Source of the DNA: Gemmatimonadota bacterium | GTDB lineage: Bacteria; Gemmatimonadota; Gemmatimonadetes; Gemmatimonadales; GWC2-71-9 | Direction of reading: 5' to 3' | Length of the DNA stretch: 7,449 nucleotides | NCBI GenBank assembly: GCA_003220985.1 | Contig: QHTY01000065.1 | Coordinates: 1-7,449 of the forward strand | Part shown: piece after piece, positions 5,970 to 7,449 of the stretch | Layout: every line of letters starts with the position of its first letter | How positions within the stretch are numbered: the stretch's first letter is position 1 | The notes under the pieces: model-generated | What the model saw: the letters and a program-made list of their open reading frames with translations, nothing else | Databases searched by the model: none | What the model was told of the DNA's origin: nothing | Position numbers and translations under genes: made by a program

Positions 5970-6272
5970 ATGAGCGAACAGGCGCACGCGACAACGGCCA
6001 CGTATCTCCGCATCGCGGCGATCCTCGTGATGATCACACTGATCGAGGTCGGCGTCTTCTATGTGCCCACGTTCCAGGCCCTGCTCGTGCCAATCCTCCT
6101 CGTGCTGTCGGCCGTCAAGTTCACCCTGGTGGTGATGTTCTACATGCATCTGAAGTTCGACAATCGCTTCTTTGCGTTCCTCTTCGGTGGCCCGTTGCTG
6201 CTGGGCGTTGCGGTCGTGGTGAGTCTCCTCTTCATCTTCTATGGAGCGGTGCGCCTGCGGACCGGAACCTGA
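5970..6272 (+). CDS. ctaF: Cytochrome c oxidase subunit IV, small prokaryotic type
   Basis: This small membrane subunit belongs to the CyoD/CtaF-like family and helps assemble or stabilise the oxidase. The 100-residue product is of typical length. It has three hydrophobic helices at about 12-32, 36-57 and 67-92, joined by the family's characteristic segment LSAVKFTLVVMFYMHLKFD (46-64), with Lys50, His60 and Asp64. The N-terminus is short and polar (MSEQAHATT). A good ribosome-binding site, GAGGG (5960-5964), lies five bases before ATG 5970, and ten bases separate the gene from the ctaE stop, so it belongs to the same transcript. It is followed at once by the AT-richer heptamer array. The catalytic role of subunit IV is not established in the family. 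Assignment is by motif and context. Confidence 0.93.
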   Translation: MSEQAHATTATYLRIAAILVMITLIEVGVFYVPTFQALLVPILLVLSAVKFTLVVMFYMHLKFDNRFFAFLFGGPLLLGVAVVVSLLFIFYGAVRLRTGT

Positions 6273-6277
6273 ACGGA

Positions 6278-6326
6278 ATGATCAATGAAGAATGATCAAT
6301 GATCATTGATCGTTGGACATTGGACG
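6278..6326. repeat. Heptamer array between ctaF and ctaG with an 18-bp perfect palindrome
   Basis: Seven consecutive 7-base units can be read: ATGATCA, ATGAAGA, ATGATCA and ATGATCA, then TTGATCG, TTGGACA and TTGGACG. AATGATCAATGA occurs twice (6277-6288 and 6291-6302). Bases 6294-6311, GATCAATGATCATTGATC, equal their own reverse complement. Four GATC sites fall within 32 bases (6280, 6294, 6301, 6308). The array is clearly richer in A and T than the neighbouring genes, and it overlaps the ctaG start codon. It has the same unit length and the same inverted layout as the array upstream of tig, but a different unit. It could act as a transcript hairpin, a protein-binding site or an RNA-processing site; the sequence does not decide. 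Confidence 0.75.
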
Positions 6327-7150
6327 TTCCGCTGGCATGGGATCGGTGGAATGTTCACTTGAGCGTGGCGGCGGGGCTCGCCCTCCTTGGCGGGCTTTAT
6401 GTCTATTTAGGGGGGCTTAGGTCGGCACCTCGGCACGTCGCCAGCTTCGTCGGGGCGCTCGTGGTGCTCTTTCTGGCCCTCAACGGACCGCTCCACAATC
6501 TGTCGGACTCGTATTTGTTCAGCGCGCACATGGCGCAGCACCTGCTCCTCACCCTGGTGTTTCCGCCGCTGTTGTTGTACGGCACGCCGGCGTGGGTCGT
6601 GCGCCCGTTGCTCGGGCCGCGGTGGATCATGGCGGTGGCTCGCGTGGCGACGCGGCCGCTCATGGCAGCGATCATTTTTTCGGCGCCGATCGTGATCTGG
6701 CATGTGCCGGTGCTGTACGAGGCGGCGCTCCGCCATCACAATCTTCATATCGTCCAGCACCTCGTCTTTCTGAGCACGGCGGTCATCATGTGGTGGCCGG
6801 TGCTGTCGCCCATCCCGGAGCTGCCGCGCGCGCAACACCTCGTGCAGCTGCTGTATCTGTTCTTGTTGGGCATTCCGATGTCCGTGACCGGCGCGCTGAT
6901 TACGTTGTCAGATTCCGTTCTGTATCCGTTTTATGCGACGGCGCCAAGGGTGGGAGGATTATCTCCGCTGGATGATCAGCAAATCGGGGGATTGTTGATG
7001 TGGGTGTTGGGCGGGCTGATGCTCTGGATTGTTATGACCGTGATCTGGTTCAGATGGTCGTTCTGGGATGCCCGCGGAGATGCGGAGAGAGCGGTTCCCC
7101 TGGATGCTTACGGGGTGGGGGGCTCGGGGCCGGGGACTGGGAGGAATTAG
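6299..7150 (+). CDS. ctaG: Cytochrome c oxidase assembly factor CtaG (caa3_CtaG family)
   Basis: CtaG of this family is a polytopic membrane protein required for active caa3 oxidase in Bacillus, where a role in forming the CuB centre has been proposed. It is unrelated to the Cox11 protein also called CtaG. The 283-residue product has about seven hydrophobic helices. Conserved-looking His/Met positions sit in or near them: SAHMAQHLLL (76-85; His77, Met78, His81), IWHVPVLYE (133-141; His135) and HHNLHIVQHLVF (146-157; His146, 147, 150, 154). LSDSVLYPFYATAPR (203-217) and LDDQQIGGLLMW (224-235) are further family marks. The tail (about 270-283) is Gly-rich and unstructured, encoded by a G-run tract. 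ATG 6299 lies inside the heptamer array, with only a weak GAAG eight bases upstream. An in-frame stop at 6293-6295 excludes earlier starts. TTG 6320 or TTG 6359 could be the true start. Confidence 0.92.
   Translation: MIIDRWTLDVPLAWDRWNVHLSVAAGLALLGGLYVYLGGLRSAPRHVASFVGALVVLFLALNGPLHNLSDSYLFSAHMAQHLLLTLVFPPLLLYGTPAWVVRPLLGPRWIMAVARVATRPLMAAIIFSAPIVIWHVPVLYEAALRHHNLHIVQHLVFLSTAVIMWWPVLSPIPELPRAQHLVQLLYLFLLGIPMSVTGALITLSDSVLYPFYATAPRVGGLSPLDDQQIGGLLMWVLGGLMLWIVMTVIWFRWSFWDARGDAERAVPLDAYGVGGSGPGTGRN
7112..7141 (+). other. Putative G-quadruplex tract at the 3' end of ctaG
   Basis: Five runs of three to six G (7112-7115, 7117-7122, 7126-7129, 7132-7135, 7139-7141) are separated by loops of one to three bases on the coding strand. 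This meets the usual G-quadruplex pattern. It lies in the codons for the Gly-rich CtaG tail, just before the stop. Formation in RNA or DNA is inferred from the pattern only. Confidence 0.5.
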
Positions 7151-7198
7151 GACGTGGCGGACGCCCCACAGCAGCGGCGCTGATACAACACGGTGCCC

Positions 7199-7244
7199 CC
7201 TCCGGTTCTGCGACCGGCGAGGTTCTCCCCCGTGGCCCGGGGGA
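7199..7244 (+). other. Two tandem GC-rich stem-loops after ctaG
   Basis: The first hairpin pairs CCTCCGGT (7199-7206) with ACCGG and AGG (7213-7222, with a two-base CG bulge) around a six-base loop. The second pairs TCCCCCG (7226-7232) with CGGGGGA (7238-7244) around TGGCC. Neither is followed by a run of T, so a classic intrinsic terminator is not shown. They could still slow or end transcription of the oxidase operon, or fold in the leader of the downstream lipoprotein gene. I could not match them to a riboswitch family. Apart from the flanking hairpins, the 150 bases from 7151 to 7300 show no gene. Confidence 0.4.
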
Positions 7245-7288
7245 TGCAGGCTAGGCCGCGCTGACCCGCTGCGCTGCCCCGACCCGTC

Positions 7289-7294
7289 GAGGAG
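7289..7294 (+). promoter_or_regulatory. Strong ribosome-binding site for the right-edge gene
   Basis: GAGGAG ends six bases before ATG 7301. It is the clearest Shine-Dalgarno sequence in the window and supports the start of a gene whose body lies outside it. Confidence 0.7.
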
Positions 7295-7300
7295 CCGCTC

Positions 7301-7449
7301 ATGCATCGGTCGCGGTTTTTGCACACGCTCGTCCCAACCCTGGCAGTGTTCGCGATCGGCACCGTTCTGCTGCACGCCTGCCGCGCCGACCGCCCCACCG
7401 CGCCTTCTACTCCTCGCTCGGGCGCAACCCTGGCTGAGGCTGCGTCCAC
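7301..7449 (+). CDS. Putative lipoprotein or exported protein, N-terminus only (cut by right edge)
   Basis: An open frame of 49 complete codons runs from ATG 7301 to the window end without a stop. The product begins with a basic n-region (MHRSRF), then a hydrophobic stretch at about 7-24 (residues L7 to L24), then LHAC with Cys27. This is a plausible lipobox, although His two residues before the Cys is atypical. A Pro/Ser/Thr-rich linker (30-40) follows, as is common just after a lipid anchor. A strong ribosome-binding site precedes the start. The mature domain is not visible, so no function is assigned. It lies 150 bases downstream of ctaG on the same strand and could be part of the respiratory cluster or an independent unit. 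Confidence 0.65.
   Translation, partial: MHRSRFLHTLVPTLAVFAIGTVLLHACRADRPTAPSTPRSGATLAEAAS

Noticed and set aside
6299..7150. CtaG as a Cox11-type copper chaperone
   Set aside because: Cox11 has one membrane helix and a soluble CFCF domain. This product has about seven helices and no cysteine-rich motif.
7191..7300. Riboswitch (cobalamin or cyclic di-AMP type) ahead of the lipoprotein gene
   Set aside because: GGTGCC and GACCCG fragments caught the eye, but the conserved cores of those families are absent. A covariance search would be needed to reopen this.

Overview
The window comes from a GC-rich, aerobic Gram-negative-type bacterium. It holds two housekeeping blocks transcribed away from each other from a 194-base intergenic region (1656-1849). 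Two predicted lipoproteins and one Sec-exported protein imply a cell envelope with exported proteins. The gene content (trigger factor followed by ClpP, a Bacillus/Thermus-style caa3 oxidase operon, degenerate 7-base intergenic repeats) would suit a Gemmatimonadota-like lineage. That assignment is an inference from overall impression and is not proven by any single sequence feature.

Left, minus strand: trigger factor (tig, 402-1655) is followed by the start of clpP, which runs off the left edge. The two genes overlap by 4 bases (GTGA). This is the common tig-clpP(-clpX) protein quality-control cluster. Upstream of tig are a 70-base array of degenerate heptamers with inverted symmetry and the 5' half of a tRNA-Leu-like gene that stops resembling a tRNA at the anticodon arm.

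Middle and right, plus strand: a TATAAT box precedes a Sec-exported, methionine-rich protein of unknown function (1850-2527). After it comes a compact caa3-type cytochrome c oxidase operon: ctaC (lipoprotein CuA subunit II with a fused cytochrome c domain), ctaD (subunit I with haem a, haem a3 and CuB ligands and a two-helix C-terminal extension), ctaE (five-helix subunit III), ctaF (small subunit IV) and ctaG (membrane assembly factor). The structural genes are packed with a 4-base overlap, 0 bases and 10 bases between them. ctaC has a good promoter whose predicted start point falls on its GTG codon, suggesting a leaderless message.

An AT-richer heptamer array with an 18-bp perfect palindrome sits between ctaF and ctaG and supplies the ctaG start codon. 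ctaG ends in a G-run tract that could form a G-quadruplex. Two GC-rich hairpins follow, then the first 49 codons of a putative lipoprotein cut by the right edge.

Together, CtaC-F would form a terminal oxidase that takes electrons from cytochrome c through the fused haem c domain and CuA to haem a and the haem a3-CuB site, reducing oxygen to water and pumping protons. CtaG helps assemble the enzyme. I see no clearly new multi-gene system. The most unusual signals are the two heptamer arrays, the truncated tRNA, the leaderless ctaC promoter overlapping a palindrome, and the Met-rich exported protein next to a copper enzyme.
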